64,000 nucleotides of DNA from Cordilura impudica (GCA_963682025.1 OY821518.1:35814559-35878558), one strand, 5' to 3'; numbered from the stretch's first letter, positions 22,708 to 34,249 are shown. Notes: generated from the letters alone by a model not told the origin. Numbers and translations are program-made.

Positions 22708-22838
22708 GGGATCGGTCCATTTTTCGACCTAGTCGCCTTATAAATATACCAAACTATATGAACTTTTTCATATCCGAAGGCAAACAAATTAATATCAATC
22801 GCAATCAAATTTGGGTTATGTGAGTTTTCTATATCTAA
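22708..22838 (+). mobile_element. HINE-A fragment
   Basis: GATCGGTCCATTTTTCGACC...GAACTTTTTCATATCC...AATCAAATTTGG matches the 3' half of HINE-A on the plus strand, directly abutting family C. Both ends are missing. Confidence 0.75.
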
Positions 22839-23066
22839 ACTCTGCTTTATATTTAATATTTGTCCCTTATCTTGATGTTTGGGCTGCTTGGTTTTTCAGC
22901 TATAGCTCAAGAACCATTTATGATATCTCATTTCATTGTAAGCAAAAATGTACCTAAGGTTTAGTTAAAAAGTTTAATTAATATATCCATGTCAAAAATT
23001 GGGACGATTGTTTGATTAAAAATACCTTTCATACATATTCATCTCTTTTAATCTATTAATAAATAA

Positions 23067-23416
23067 CTAGCAGAGACCATCTCCCGAAATTCGAGTGCAT
23101 ATTTTAAAAAATTTAATTTTTTCATTCATAAATAATTTTGTAAGAGCCTAAAGGGATGCTTATCAGTTTTAGCCAATTCACAATTCAACACGAATTGAAT
23201 AAACACACGCAGCATTTCACAGTTTTTGAAGCTTAAATATGTGTTTTATGTGCGTGTTAGTAGCAATTTTAAATGCTAAAAAATAGCAAATGGTAAATAT
23301 GGTGAACATCTGTAAAAAAAAATAGCTTTCATATGGTATTTGTTCTGCCAAAATCGGTTGGTAAATGAAGGTGTAGAATATGTCACAAGGGATCGCGTCG
23401 CCTCTTAATATTATAT
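23067..23416 (-). mobile_element. Helitron copy
   Basis: CTAG after an A at the left, a decayed hairpin CCCGAAATTCGAG, and the 5' region (complement of TTGTGAC... and TATTAATA-like end) near 23380-23416. Diverged. Confidence 0.7.
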
Positions 23417-23584
23417 ATAATTGTACGACCTGAATACGTTATGTTCATCAGAAAGTTGCTGATAAAAAATGGGAAAAATGGGATAATTTTACTACGTGGC
23501 GCCTCCTATACAAAAAATTAAGAAACACTATGAAAGCGACAGCCTTGAAACTTTTGACAAGTGCACTATTTTCCAAAGTGAGTT

Positions 23585-23770
23585 ATCGCAAATTTCAAAA
23601 ATCGCCAAATTAAAAATAGCCACAATCAAAAAGCCCAAAAAACGAAAATCGAGAAACCCATAAATAGCCGATGACAAAAATTTCTAAAGTGAAAAATCGC
23701 CAAAATTAGAAATCGCTAAAATCTAAAATCGCCAAAATTAAAAATCGCCAACATCAAAAATTATTTAAAT
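23585..23770 (+). repeat. AATCGCCAAAATT short tandem repeat
   Basis: AAAATCGCCAAAATTA-like units recur about every 14-17 bases, degenerate towards the left. Confidence 0.7.
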
Positions 23771-23867
23771 AAAAATTGCGAAATGATGTTCGAAATTCTG
23801 CGCTAACATTATGTGCTACCATATTATATTGGAAAATTCATCTATTTCGCATCGACAGTATATGTAG

Positions 23868-24112
23868 CTTGCTCCAGGGTATTATGGCAACTTAATTCTG
23901 AACATAAATCGATTTTCACTAATTTCATCCTATGGACGATTGAAGCTTATATACCAAATTTCCTCAATATATATTCATATTTGCGACCTGTAGTTTGATT
24001 ACAAGGCTTACATGGACACATAGATGGACGGTATAATCAAAGATTTGTCGAGATCAAATATTTTTGGCAGTTACAAACATCAGCGCATGACCGCATAGTG
24101 TACAAAATTATA
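23868..24112 (-). mobile_element. HINE-A fragment, 5' half
   Basis: Matches HINE-A from about the middle (TGGCAACTTAATTCTGAACATAAATCG) through CATATTTGCGACCTG, a shrunken GTCY core and the 5' end, which has decayed. No palindrome. Confidence 0.7.
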
Positions 24113-24472
24113 AAATAAATTAAACAAAATGTTTTAATTGTACAATACAAACTTTGTAGGAAAAATGTATCATGACTTTCAATAAGTCAGGGAAGTTGCA
24201 GCGAAGCGTGATAGAACATACTAGTCCAAAGTGTAACGGTATTAAACGAAAAATAATTATTACCTGACTAAATTTATCTGGTTTTAGCGGAATTCCAGCC
24301 AATTCTCTTTCTGTTTGTAAACAATTTATCATTGTAAAATATGATTGAAAACAGTCTTTTCCTGAGAAGATTGAATTTTATGATCATTTCTCAGCGAATT
24401 TTTTCGCATTCTGATATTATGCCACATGGCCATGCGATATTCCAGAAAGAGAGTTATTTCATTAAAATCGTA
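24113..24472. other. Unannotated spacer
   Basis: No coding sequence or repeat recognised. Confidence 0.4.
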
Positions 24473-24831
24473 CTAGCAAAGCCTAGCCATCAAAATTCGA
24501 GTGCGAATTCTAGAAAAAAATTTTTTTCTTTAAATTTATTTCTTTCAATGTTCTATGCCAACTAAAGGTATGATATTCAATACAACACAGGACGTGTGAT
24601 ATGCAATTATTATAACGAAATTATATCGCGTTATTGTCGTTATTGGTTTATGTCTGCAAATATTTTTCAGTTCAACACAGGGCTTTTCAAGTACAATTTT
24701 TGCAAACACTTGTATAATTTTATGTATGTGTTAGTAGCAACTTTAAAAGCATTTTACTTCAAAAAAGTGTAAAGATTAAATGATTTATGTTTGGTCAAAC
24801 AAGAAATCACCTTGCGTATTAATATTATAGA
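24473..24831 (-). mobile_element. Helitron copy
   Basis: CTAG at 24473-24476, AAAATTCGAGTGCGAATTCTAG after it, and the 5' end AATATTATAGA (complement of TCTATAATATT) near 24821-24831, with the CAAGAAATC block shared by the family. Confidence 0.75.
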
Positions 24832-26852
24832 GGATACAATCTTTCACAATCCTAAGTTTGTTAAAAATTGTTTTGTATATGACTGTCGAACCGATAAAAA
24901 ATTACTCAATTATATAGTGATTAATAAATACATTTACATTATTAAATCAACAAAGATTTAACTTTAAAATCCAAATTTATCCAGGCAGCCATCTTCATTA
25001 AGCAGCTCGTTTCCTAATGAATATACGTTTTTAGTAGCATCGGAAAATTCTGTACCTACTTATACCCACACATAAAGAGACATACATACCAGCATATGTA
25101 TAAAGCTATGCGTTGTTAGTTGTCTGTTTAATGTTAATGTTATCGCTTCATTACTCACGTTTTCCACCTCAGAAAACGTGTAAATTTCGAAGAAATTCTC
25201 TCTACTATCAACAGGCACAACATAATTTCTCACACTTCGTAATGTTTTTTTTTTTTTTTTTTTTTGATAAAGCTAAAATTACAAAAAAAAAAAAATGAGT
25301 AAAACACATTGCCTTTGAGCCATGTGTGTTTTGTTTTATTTCAATGATTTCAAGGATATGCCTTGTTAGTTAACTTAATGGAGCAACATTTCCGACAAGA
25401 ATAGTATCAGAAAACAAAAACAAAATATAGCCTCAAACACATGCCTAATTATTGAGTGGTAGTTTTTAACTATTTCTCTTATTCGTTATATAACGAATGA
25501 TGGTTATGAACGAGTGCTATATTTCGTTCCATTTTTGGTTTCCTACTGCTTCACTTCAACCCATATTGCCATAATTTTAAAAATGATTGTTTTTCTTTTT
25601 TTTTTTTTTTTTTGCTATTTAAAGCTGTTCTTGTTGTTATAAGTGACGGTTTGTGGGTGTGTGTGTGTATGTGGGTATTGTGTGTGTATATGTGTTCTGT
25701 GATGTGTGATGTGCTAGTGATTGTGGTAATGGCAACATTTGTACCTCATCTGGCACAATTTCCTTCTGACAGGATATTGACATTTTGTTATGAGTTCTTG
25801 CAAAAGCAAAAACAAAATTAAATTCATTCATCATCGTACTATTTTGATGAAAGTGTTTCTTTTTTTTAAGAACAGGAAATTTTTAAACAAATTAGGTTAA
25901 TTTGTTTTTCTTTTTCCTCCTGTTTTTTTTTTCTCTTCTTATATCTAATTTTTAAGTAATCTAATTACGAGCCAAGAGTCATAAAAAATATGAACTTTAG
26001 CTTTCAAAATTTGTTACTTAATTTAGTAGACATTAACTTGAAAAATGTAATGGATGATATTATTTGAAGACTCTAGTAGTAATTTGAATTTTTGGAATAT
26101 GCTATAGCGATATAAATAAAAAAAAATTTATAAGAATGGAAAAAATTATGCTTTGTATCCCCTTTCTATAATTATAATATACTATAGTTATTTTATAGTT
26201 TCAGAGCGATGCCCTTTCGACCGCCTGTTTACAAATTGTTAGATAATTGGAAGTGGTTTAACCTATTTGACAAATTTGCTTTGATAATAAAATGCTGCTC
26301 TTTAGATTCATAAATTGAACTTCAAAAAAGTTAGTCAAAGACCCAGCGAACCTATAATATATTTCAGTTAGAATATTTAAAATTTTTTGTATATGACATT
26401 TTTATTCTGCTAAAGCTCAGTTACTTCTCGTATTGTAATAAATTTTCGTGTTATTATCTGTTTTTTGATAATATGTCTGTTGTCCAAAATGATGTAAATT
26501 ATGAATTCCTAAATACAAAACTTTTTTAATAAAGATGAAGTGACAAGCACGAAAAACATTGACATAATTGTAACTTCATCGCTGGATAATGCGATGAATA
26601 TGAACACCGAAACAGATATAAAACAGCCACATGGCTAAAAATTTACTTATCCCCCCAAAATCTTATAAATGAATAAATGTATTTATTAAAGACTGGTCGA
26701 TTCAAAAATATTCTGAATTGTTATCGTTTAATGCGGATTTTAGTAAAAAAAACTTTATCAAACAGAAAATGCATCTAAAAAGTAAATTACAGGCGAAAAT
26801 CTTGCTGATGAAGTGAAAAAATTCTCAATACCGCAAGTCGATTATATAAAAA
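24832..26852. other. Unannotated intergenic sequence with simple repeats
   Basis: T-run at about 25243-25265, another at about 25597-25613, and a GT-rich tract at 25647-25705. No coding or mobile sequence recognised. Confidence 0.4.
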
Positions 26853-27975
26853 CTAGCAGATTCCAGCCCTCGAAATTCGAGTGCAAATTCTAGGAAATTT
26901 TATTTTTTCATTGAATAAAGACCCTAAAGGTATGTTAATCAATTAGAGCCAATTTAGAAATCAACACAAACAAGTAAGAAAATTATAGTCGGTCTAGACC
27001 GACTATACGATACCCTATACCATGCGTTTAGAGACCCTATCTCTTAGGCCCAACTAACTGGACATAGAAAATAAGCAAAAACCAAATTTGAGTGGGATTT
27101 TTATTAATTTTTTTGGCTGCAGATATGAAAAAGTTGATATCGGATGCTATATCTATATAAGGACTTGGTCCAAAAATGGACCGATCCTGATCATGTTTGG
27201 TAAAGTCTCTTGTATTTTGCAAAAATGTATACAAACAAAATTTGAGAAGAATCAGTGCAATATTTTTGTTTTTTAATAGATTTAAGTGAAGATCGGGAAG
27301 CAGCTCTATATGGGGTCAAAGGGATCATTTTTGGACTACTCATTAATGGATGTAATGAACGCATACAAACCCAATTTGAGTAAGATCTATATGACAATTT
27401 GGATCTTATGGCAATTTATGTCTATTTCATAGGGGTAATTTGTATGGGGGCTAGGTCTGAACATGGACCGATTCTCACCAATTTCAAAGCTTATGTACCA
27501 AATTTCATCAAAATACATTCATATTTGCGACCTGCAGTTTGATTACAAGCTTTACATGGACACACAGACGGACGGACGGACGGACGGACGGACATTGTTA
27601 AATCAACTCAGAAAGTGATTCTGATTCGATCGGTATAATTAAAGATGGGTCTAGGTCAAATAGTTTTGGTTGTTACAAACAGCAGCACAAAGTCATTATA
27701 CCCAAACCACATAGTGGTATAGGGTATTAAAACAAACTCATGTTTATTACGTATGCATTAACAAATCTAATGAAGACACACACAGCATTGCATAATTTTG
27801 TGTATAGGTTAGTAGCAACCTTAAATGCATTTTACTCAAAAAAAAGGAAAAAAATTTAAAAATCTGTAAATCTGCAGAACGGCTAAAACAAAAAATATAT
27901 GTTTGGTCAAAATCGGGATAAAACGGTAGAACAAAATATCGGTCACAAAAAATCGCCTATCCTACTAATTATAGA
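26853..27975 (-). mobile_element. Helitron split by a HINE-A insertion
   Basis: CTAGCAGATTCCAGCCCTCG starts at 26853 after an A; the 5' end (complement of TCTATAATTAGTAGG) is at 27961-27975 before a T. Removing 26971-27727 leaves about 366 bases, close to the 328-367 of other full copies. Helitrons of this kind are known to end in CTRR with a hairpin shortly before, and to insert between A and T. Confidence 0.85.
26971..27727 (-). mobile_element. HINE-A copy 7, nested in the Helitron
   Basis: Complete HINE-A with a perfect palindrome at 26984-27007 and five to six GACG units near 27566-27595. The Helitron reads ACACAAA on the left and AAACAAACTC on the right, and the empty Helitron copies have that A-run unbroken. 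The element therefore lies between two A (T and T on its own strand) with no target duplication. Confidence 0.88.
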
Positions 27976-28528
27976 TATAGTGCAATATTTTGTCACGTAC
28001 AAATAACCCACGTTGCTTGTCTGACAGAGTATCTATTATCCAGTTTATGTTATGTTAAACAAAGCCTAAAACTAGATACCAAATGGCTTAAAACTGATTT
28101 TAAATTTTTTCAAAAAATAAATTTATATTCGTCCTAGGGGCCGCTATCAGTGTCATATTAATAACTGATTATAACAAATATTAAATAATTTCAAAAAATT
28201 TATTCCCCAGAAACAATTGATTACACAAGTCTACAAATGTTGAATTTAAGCGACTAATCCTAAGGTTAATTAGCCTTTATGTACGATCCACACCACTCTG
28301 CAGGGCGTATATCAGTTCATTATTCGATTTTTAACATATCGAAAAATTTACTTGCGAGCCCAGAAAATATATGTGTACCTTCTTGATACAGTTACGTGCA
28401 ACTGTTCATGCTTGCACATACTTCATCCTTCATATAAACAAATTTTTCCGTAGTTGCAATTATCATGCTTGTTAACGTTTCCACTATTTGCTTATCTGAT
28501 AAAATTAAGGTCAATTCAAGATGTATAT
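27976..28528. other. Unannotated spacer
   Basis: No coding sequence or repeat recognised. Confidence 0.4.
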
Positions 28529-28700
28529 TATATCGATAATATTAATATGCAAGGCAATTTCTTGTGACCGATATGAAAATTTCAGTTGTCAAACGATTTT
28601 TACCAAACATACCTCATTTGAAAGGCATTTCTTTTTAGCTGTCCACCAGGTTTATTGACTTGCACCATCTGGAACTTTTTTTGGAATAATGCTCAATTAA
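28529..28700 (+). mobile_element. Helitron fragment, 5' part
   Basis: GATAATATTAATATGC, CAATTTCTTGTGACCGATAT and the GAAAGGCATTTCTTTTTAGC block follow the order of the Helitron 5' region on the plus strand. The CTAG end is absent. Confidence 0.65.
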
Positions 28701-28746
28701 AGTTGCTACAAACGCATTCATAAAACACATACTGCGCGTTTTTTTG

Positions 28747-28890
28747 TGTGTAAACATCTACTATATACACGTAGAGGGGTAAATTTCTATTTCACAATAC
28801 AATCACAAAAACAGCGTAACATGTGAGACGTAAGACAAAATCGGTGTATCTTAGATTGTATTGGTGAATAAATTAAGATATGTAATAGCC
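28747..28890 (+). repeat. Unclassified repeat shared with 13116-13310
   Basis: Same order of blocks as at 13.1 kb, in the same orientation. Here it adjoins the A-rich array. Confidence 0.6.
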
Positions 28891-28894
28891 TGTT

Positions 28895-29029
28895 TGAAAA
28901 TGAAAATGAAAAAATGAGAATGAAAATATGAAAAAATTAAAAATTAAAAATAAATAATGAAAAATAAAAATTAAAAATAAAAATTGAAAAGTAAAAAATA
29001 AAAATAAGAAACGAAAAATGGAAAGTTAA
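28895..29029 (+). repeat. A-rich (AAAAATGAAAAAT)-type array, segment 1
   Basis: Irregular GAAAAATNAAAAAT-type units. The same array resumes at 30013 and 33050, so two mobile elements sit inside one array. Confidence 0.75.
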
Positions 29030-29613
29030 CCAGTAAGAAATTATAGTCGGTCCAGACAGAAGATACGATACCCTATACCATGGCTCAGAGACCCTATCTC
29101 ATCCGTCCAACAAAGTGGATATAGAAAATAAGCATAAACCAAATTTGAGTGGCATTGTTATAAATTTTTTTGGCTGCAGATATGAAAAAGTTCATATCGG
29201 GTGGTATATTTATATGGGGACTAGGTCGAAAAATGGACCGATTCTGACCATATTTGGTAAAGTCACTTATATTTTGAAAGAATATTTACAAACCAAATTT
29301 GAGAAAAATCTGTGCAATATTTTTGTTTTTTGATAGATTTAAGTGAAGATCGGGAAACAGCTCTATATGGGACCTGTGACTAAGAATTGTCCTATAAGGA
29401 TTATTTTTGGACTACTGATTAGTGGATATAACCCAATTTAACTGAGATCTATATGATAGTTTGGATCTTATGGAAATTTATGTCGAATTCATAGGAGTCA
29501 TTTGCATGGAGACTAGGTCTCAACATGGACCGAATTTCACCAATTTCAACAGCGTTCATCCTATGGCTGATAAACGCTTACTTACCAAATTTCTTCAAAA
29601 TATATTGATATTT

Positions 29614-29814
29614 AAGCGCCCCGGTAGGTGAGTAGGTAGCGTGCTCGCCTATCATGCGGGGGTCGTAGGTTCGATTCCCACCAGAGGCTTTGGTCCGTCG
29701 CTGCAAAAACGCCAGCCATATGGTCTTTGTCACTCGGCTTATCCCTGGACCCAAATTAGAATACAAATTTACTTTGCATTGTAATTAATATAAAATAAAA
29801 AAAAAAAATAAAAA
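29614..29814 (+). mobile_element. tRNA-derived SINE, 201 bp, with 12-bp target duplication
   Basis: The head has an A-box-like TAGGTGAGTAGG and a perfect B box GGTTCGATTCC, the internal RNA polymerase III promoter of tRNA genes. A stem-like AGAGGC closes the tRNA-like part. It continues with an unrelated body and ends in an A-rich tail (29791-29814). ATATTGATATTT is present on both sides (29602-29613 and 29815-29826), as expected for LINE-driven insertion. It is not a working tRNA gene: the acceptor arm does not pair fully and the unit is an inserted repeat. Confidence 0.88.
29624..29682 (+). promoter_or_regulatory. Internal Pol III promoter (A and B boxes) of the SINE
   Basis: A box near 29624-29635 and B box GGTTCGATTCC near 29669-29679. 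Spacing and sequence fit a type 2 Pol III promoter. Activity is inferred. Confidence 0.7.
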
Positions 29815-30012
29815 ATATTGATATTTGCAACCTGTAGTTTGACTACAAGGTTTACATGGGCACACAGACGGACAGACGGACGGACAGACATCGTTAAATC
29901 GACTCAGAAAGTGATTCTGAATCGATCGGTATAATAAAAGATGGGTCTAGGTCAAATATTTTTGGTAGTTACAAACTGAAGCACAAAGTCATTATACCCA
30001 AACCACATAGTG

Positions 30013-30312
30013 AAAAATGAAAAACGAAAAAATTAAAAATTAAAAAAAAAATTAAAATAAAAAGTGAAAAATGAAAATTAAAAACAAAAAATAAAAAATG
30101 AAAAATGAAAAAAATAAAAATGAAAAATGGAAAATAAAAAATGGAAAATAGAAAATTAAAAATAAAAAAAGAAAAATAAAAATGAAAATTGGAAAATGAA
30201 AAATAAAAAATTAAAAAGTAAAAATGAAAACTGAAAAATGAGGAACGAAAAATGAAAAATGAAAAAAAATGAAAAATAAAAAATTAAAAATTAAAAATAA
30301 AAAAAAAAATAA
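30013..30312 (+). repeat. A-rich array, segment 2
   Basis: Same irregular AAAAATGAAAAATAAA-type units as at 28895, lying between the HINE-A and LINE insertions. Confidence 0.75.
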
Positions 30313-31250
30313 AAGCGGGTATAGAGTGTTCAGATTTAACAGAAAATCAGGAGGCGGAGGTGGAGCAGCCATTTATATTAAAAACAATATAACTTGCAAA
30401 TATCGCTGTAAAGCAGAAGAAAATGATAAAGTTGAGTACATATTTGTCGAGATATCATCATTTGGTAAAAAAATGTTGGTTGGCTGTGCTTATAGGCCTA
30501 ATAAACGAATTGATTTATCTAACTTCATTACAACGCTAAAGAAATTTACCATGCCATACAATGATGTTGCAATTTTAGGTGATTTTAACTCTAACATTCT
30601 TGTGGAATCATCTCTTAAGGATAACATGGCATCTCTAGGACTTACTCCAATAAACACAACTATTCCCACACACTGCACAAACACATGCAGTACACTACTC
30701 GATCATATATACGTAGGAGACATGTCAAAAGTCAATCTATACGACCAAATTTCTGCATCGTGATTCTCTAAACACGATTTAATCTTTACAACATATGAAT
30801 TTCTTCTTCAACGTGAAGATCTGTATTACTCTTTTCGAGATTTTAATAACTTGAATTACAACGTATTGTATGCAAATCTCTCACAAATAAATTGGAGTAG
30901 CATTTACTTTATGACCTCGGTTGACGAACAATTGTCTTTTCTAGAAGACAATGTACTACAATTATATGATGAAACTGTCCCTTTGAAAACAAAAATAATT
31001 ACGGCGAGAAATAAACCTTGGTTCACCCCCAGTATTCGACAATCAATTGAACGTAGGGATTTAGCTTATTCCAGGTGGAAACGTTTTAGAACATTACAAC
31101 TTAAGGCTCAGTTTCGTTCTGCTAGAAAAGACGTTAATACTCAAAAAAGAAATGCAAAATCTGTTTTTTTCTCAAGACGATTTATTTCCGCTATTGATTC
31201 TAAACAAACTTGGAAGACTATTCGAGAAATAGGAATTGGTAATGTTGAAA
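30313..31250 (+). pseudogene. LINE ORF2, endonuclease part and linker
   Basis: Reads GYRVFRFNRKSGGGGGAAIY, then VGCAYRPNK, AILGDFNSN and STLLDHIYVGD, the GDFN and S-x-x-DH motifs of APE-type endonucleases. One stop (TGA 30761-30763) interrupts an otherwise continuous frame into LIFTTYEFLLQ and the linker NKPWFTPSIRQSIERRDLAY, a typical NKPWFT-type motif. TGA here is probably a CGA changed by C to T. The first ~15 residues of the long open frame from ATG 30269 are array sequence and not LINE protein. The N-terminal endonuclease half is lost by 5' truncation. Confidence 0.85.
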
Positions 31251-32769
31251 TAATAATAATTGCCCTATTGATGCTAATGAACTCAATAGGATTTTTACGG
31301 ATATACCAACAATACCAACAAATAACCACTTCTACAACAACAATACATTTGTCAACAGTAGCAACTCCTTTTCCGAAGACAATATGTTCGAGTTTTCTTG
31401 CGTCAGCCAATCTGAGGTTCTTACTAGCTTCTTGACAGTTAAGTCCAACGCTATTGGATTTGATAACATACACCCAAAATTCGTTAAAATTTTGTTACCA
31501 TCTCTTTTACCATTTTTTACTCATTTTTTCAACACCATCATTACATCAAGCTGCTTTCCAATGAAATGGAAGCACGCAAAAGTTATTCCACTTCCAAAGT
31601 CTACTACAGAATATCGTCCGATTGCGATACTATGCTTCCTTTCAAAAGTTCTAGAAAAGCTTCTGCACTCACAAATAAGCGCATACGTACACAGAAATTG
31701 TCTTATTAGTGATATGCAATCCGGTTTCCGTCCCAATCATAGCTGTGTGACTGCCTTGGCTGATGTGTCAGAAAATATAAGACGTGAGTTAGACTGCGGA
31801 AAAGTAACCTTTTTGGTGCTTCTTGATCATTCAAAAGCCTTCGATACTGTAAACCACTCCACACTATGTATGAAGCTGAACCGTTTTTTCAATTTTGCGC
31901 CAACATCAACACATTTAATTTCATCATACCTTACAAACCGTACTCAATCAGTGTTCATTAACAATACATCATCGAATCCGGTGTCACTTATGAGAGGTGT
32001 ACCACAAGGATCAATATTGGGACCACTTTTGTTCTCCATATATGCAAATGACTTGCCGCAACAAATATCCCATTCCAGCGTACATATGTATGCGGATGAT
32101 GTACAGTTGTACCTAAGTGGCTCAGTTAATTCAATCAACGCAAGCGTGGGAAAACTCAACCAAGATCTGGACACCATATATCGTTGGGCTACTGCTAATG
32201 GCTTATGTCTGAATCCTAAAAAATCAAAATGTTTGGTGATACACAAAGGAACCATAACCCCGCATATCGAAGCTGAAATCCTTATAAATGGTCAGAAAAT
32301 TGAAATTGTACAATCAGCGAAAAATCTTGGATTAGTCTTCAACAAAAATTTAACCTGGTCTGATCATATAAATTCACTTGTATGTCAAACTTATGTGAAA
32401 TTAAGAACGCTTTGGGCAACGCAGGTATTTACACCTTTAAGAGTCAGGATACTTCTGGCAAAGACCTATGTGTCTGCTTTCGCAAAAAGCTTATATGGAG
32501 TATATTTTGAAAACTTACTTAAGATAAGGGTACTAATACTCATACATAAAGTTATTTATACAAAAAACCCGCAATATATGTATGCCAAAATTCAGTTTGC
32601 AAGATCGAATAGGGGCAAACTAATCATCATACCAAGACATCGACATTTAGTTTCGGAATGGCAGTTCTTTATCCATGCCGCTCGTCTTTGGAATACAATT
32701 CCACATGAACAACAGCTTAATAGCAATGCAATGCATTTTAAAACTTTTTTGTTTAATTTTTTCACTTAA
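31251..32769 (+). pseudogene. LINE ORF2, reverse transcriptase part
   Basis: A frameshift at an (AAT)n run near 31247-31260 shifts into the frame that stays open to TAA at 32769. From the first Met at 31384 it is 461 residues: KVIPLPKSTTEYRPIA (fingers), GFRPNHSCVTALADV, motif A LLDHSKAFDTV, motif B RGVPQGSILGPLLF, motif C MYADDVQLYL with YADD at residues 236-239, then the thumb. Motif A has His where Leu/Phe is common, but both Asp are present. After YVSAFAKSLYGV a stretch usually about 80-100 residues long appears deleted before IRVLILIHKVIY. The C-terminus (SEWQFFIHAARLWNTIPHEQ) looks complete. Confidence 0.9.
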
Positions 32770-33017
32770 CCATTTTCCATAGATTATGTGATACATATAT
32801 GTAATTTTTTATTTTTATTTTTTTATTTTTTTATTTTTATATTTTTTGTATCTATGCTATTTCTGTTCGTAAATAATTATACTTACTTTTAATATAAACT
32901 TTATTATTATTACTACTATACATATAAAATTTTTGAGATTGTTGATCCCTTATCCACATATAATCCTGTACTATAATTAAAAGACTTGGTCTTGTTGTAC
33001 AGGATATCAATAAATAA

Positions 33018-33019
<2 letters not shown>

Positions 33020-33048
<29 letters not shown>
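33020..33048 (+). repeat. (AAT)n tail of the LINE
   Basis: About nine AAT units directly before the A-rich array resumes. Confidence 0.85.
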
Positions 33049-33049
<1 letters not shown>

Positions 33050-33052
<3 letters not shown>

Positions 33053-33320
33053 TTAAAAATGAAAAAATACAAAATGAAAAAAAAATTAAAACTGAAAAAT
33101 AAAAAACGAAAAATGAAAAATGAAAAAAAAAAATGAAAAATAAAAAATTAAAAATAAATAGTGAAAACTAAAGGTATAAAAATTTAAAAAAATAGAAAAT
33201 TAAAAATAAAATAAGAAAAATAAAAATAAAAACTGAGAAATGAAAAACGAAAAATGAGAAATGAAAAAGCAAAAATGAAAAACGAAAAATTAAAAATAGA
33301 AAACGAAAAATTAAAAATTA
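33050..33320 (+). repeat. A-rich array, segment 3
   Basis: Same AAAAATGAAAAATTAAAAAT-type units as segments 1 and 2. Confidence 0.75.
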
Positions 33321-33467
33321 ACCGGTTGAAATAATAAATAATAATAAATATTTTTATATTAGCAGAACCCCTGCAGTTGATTGTTATAAGTGATACATAG
33401 ATGACGCTTTCTTGTGGATTTTAGAAAAGAACCATAAAAAAATATTTTATTACTACAAATGTTTTTT

Positions 33468-34249
33468 TATACCCTATACCACTATGTGGTTTGGGTATAA
33501 TGACTTTGTGCTGCTGTTTGTAACAACCAAAAATATTTGGCCTAGACCTATCTTTAATTATACCGATCGAATCAGAATCACTTTCTGAGTTGATTTAACA
33601 ATGTCCGTCCGTCCGTCCGTCTGTCTGTGTGCCCATGTAAACTTTTAATCAAACTGCAGGTCGCAAATATGAATATATTTTGATGAAATTTGGTATATAA
33701 GCTTTTATCGGCCGTGGGATGAACGCTATTGAAATTGGTGAGAATCGGTCCATGTTCAGACCTAGCCCTCATACAAATTACCCATATGAAATCGACATAA
33801 ATTGCCATAAGATCCAAATTGTCATATAGATCTTACTCAAATTGGGTTTGTATGCATGCGTTCATTACATCCACTAATGAGTAGTCCAAAAATGATCCCT
33901 ATGACCCCATATAGAGCTGCTTCCCGATCTTCACTTAAATCTATTAAAAAACAAAAATATTGCACTGATTCTTCTCAAATTTTGTTTGTACATATTTTTG
34001 CAAAATACAAGAGACTTTACCAAGCATGATCAGTATCGGTCCATTTTTGGACCTAGTCCCTTTATAGATATAGCATCCGATATGAACTTTTTCATATCTG
34101 CAGCCAAAAAAATTAATAAAAATCCCACTCAAATTTGGTTTTTGCTTATTTTCAATGTCCAGTTAGTTGGGCCTAAGAGATAGGGTTTCTAAACGCATGG
34201 TATAGGGTATCGTATAGTCGGTCTAGACCGACTATAATTTCGTTACTTG
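33468..34249 (+). mobile_element. HINE-A copy 9, young
   Basis: Subterminal repeat at 33469-33481, GTCC/GTCT core near 33603-33630, inverted repeat at about 34199-34210, perfect palindrome at 34213-34236, end CGTTACTTG followed by T. Very close to copies 1, 7 and 10 by eye. Confidence 0.87.

Larger units (their letters stand above)
29030..30012 (-). mobile_element. HINE-A copy 8, carrying a SINE
   Basis: Nearly complete HINE-A, but its palindrome is broken (GTCGGTCCAGACAGAAGA) and the last subterminal bases after CACATAGTG are missing. The 201-bp insertion at 29614-29814 plus one copy of its 12-bp duplication accounts for the extra length. Confidence 0.85.
30313..33050 (+). mobile_element. 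5'-truncated LINE (APE endonuclease + reverse transcriptase)
   Basis: Starts inside the endonuclease domain, runs through reverse transcriptase, has an AT-rich 3' untranslated region with TTGTTGTACAGGATATC and ends in an (AAT)n tail at 33020-33048. Endonuclease of the APE type plus a microsatellite tail fits the Jockey/CR1/I assemblage; the clade is not resolved. A-rich array on both sides hides any target duplication. Confidence 0.85.

Noticed and set aside
25612..25834. Open frames across the GT-rich tract
   Set aside because: The Val/Cys/Trp run and the Thr/His run are the two strands of a (GT)n microsatellite.
29614..29690. Possible functional tRNA gene
   Set aside because: A and B boxes are present, but the unit continues into a SINE body with A-rich tail and target duplication, and the acceptor stem does not pair fully.
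30269..30312. Start Met at 30269 as the LINE protein start
   Set aside because: The first residues (Lys/Asn run) are translated from the A-rich array; LINE similarity begins only at GYRVFRF.
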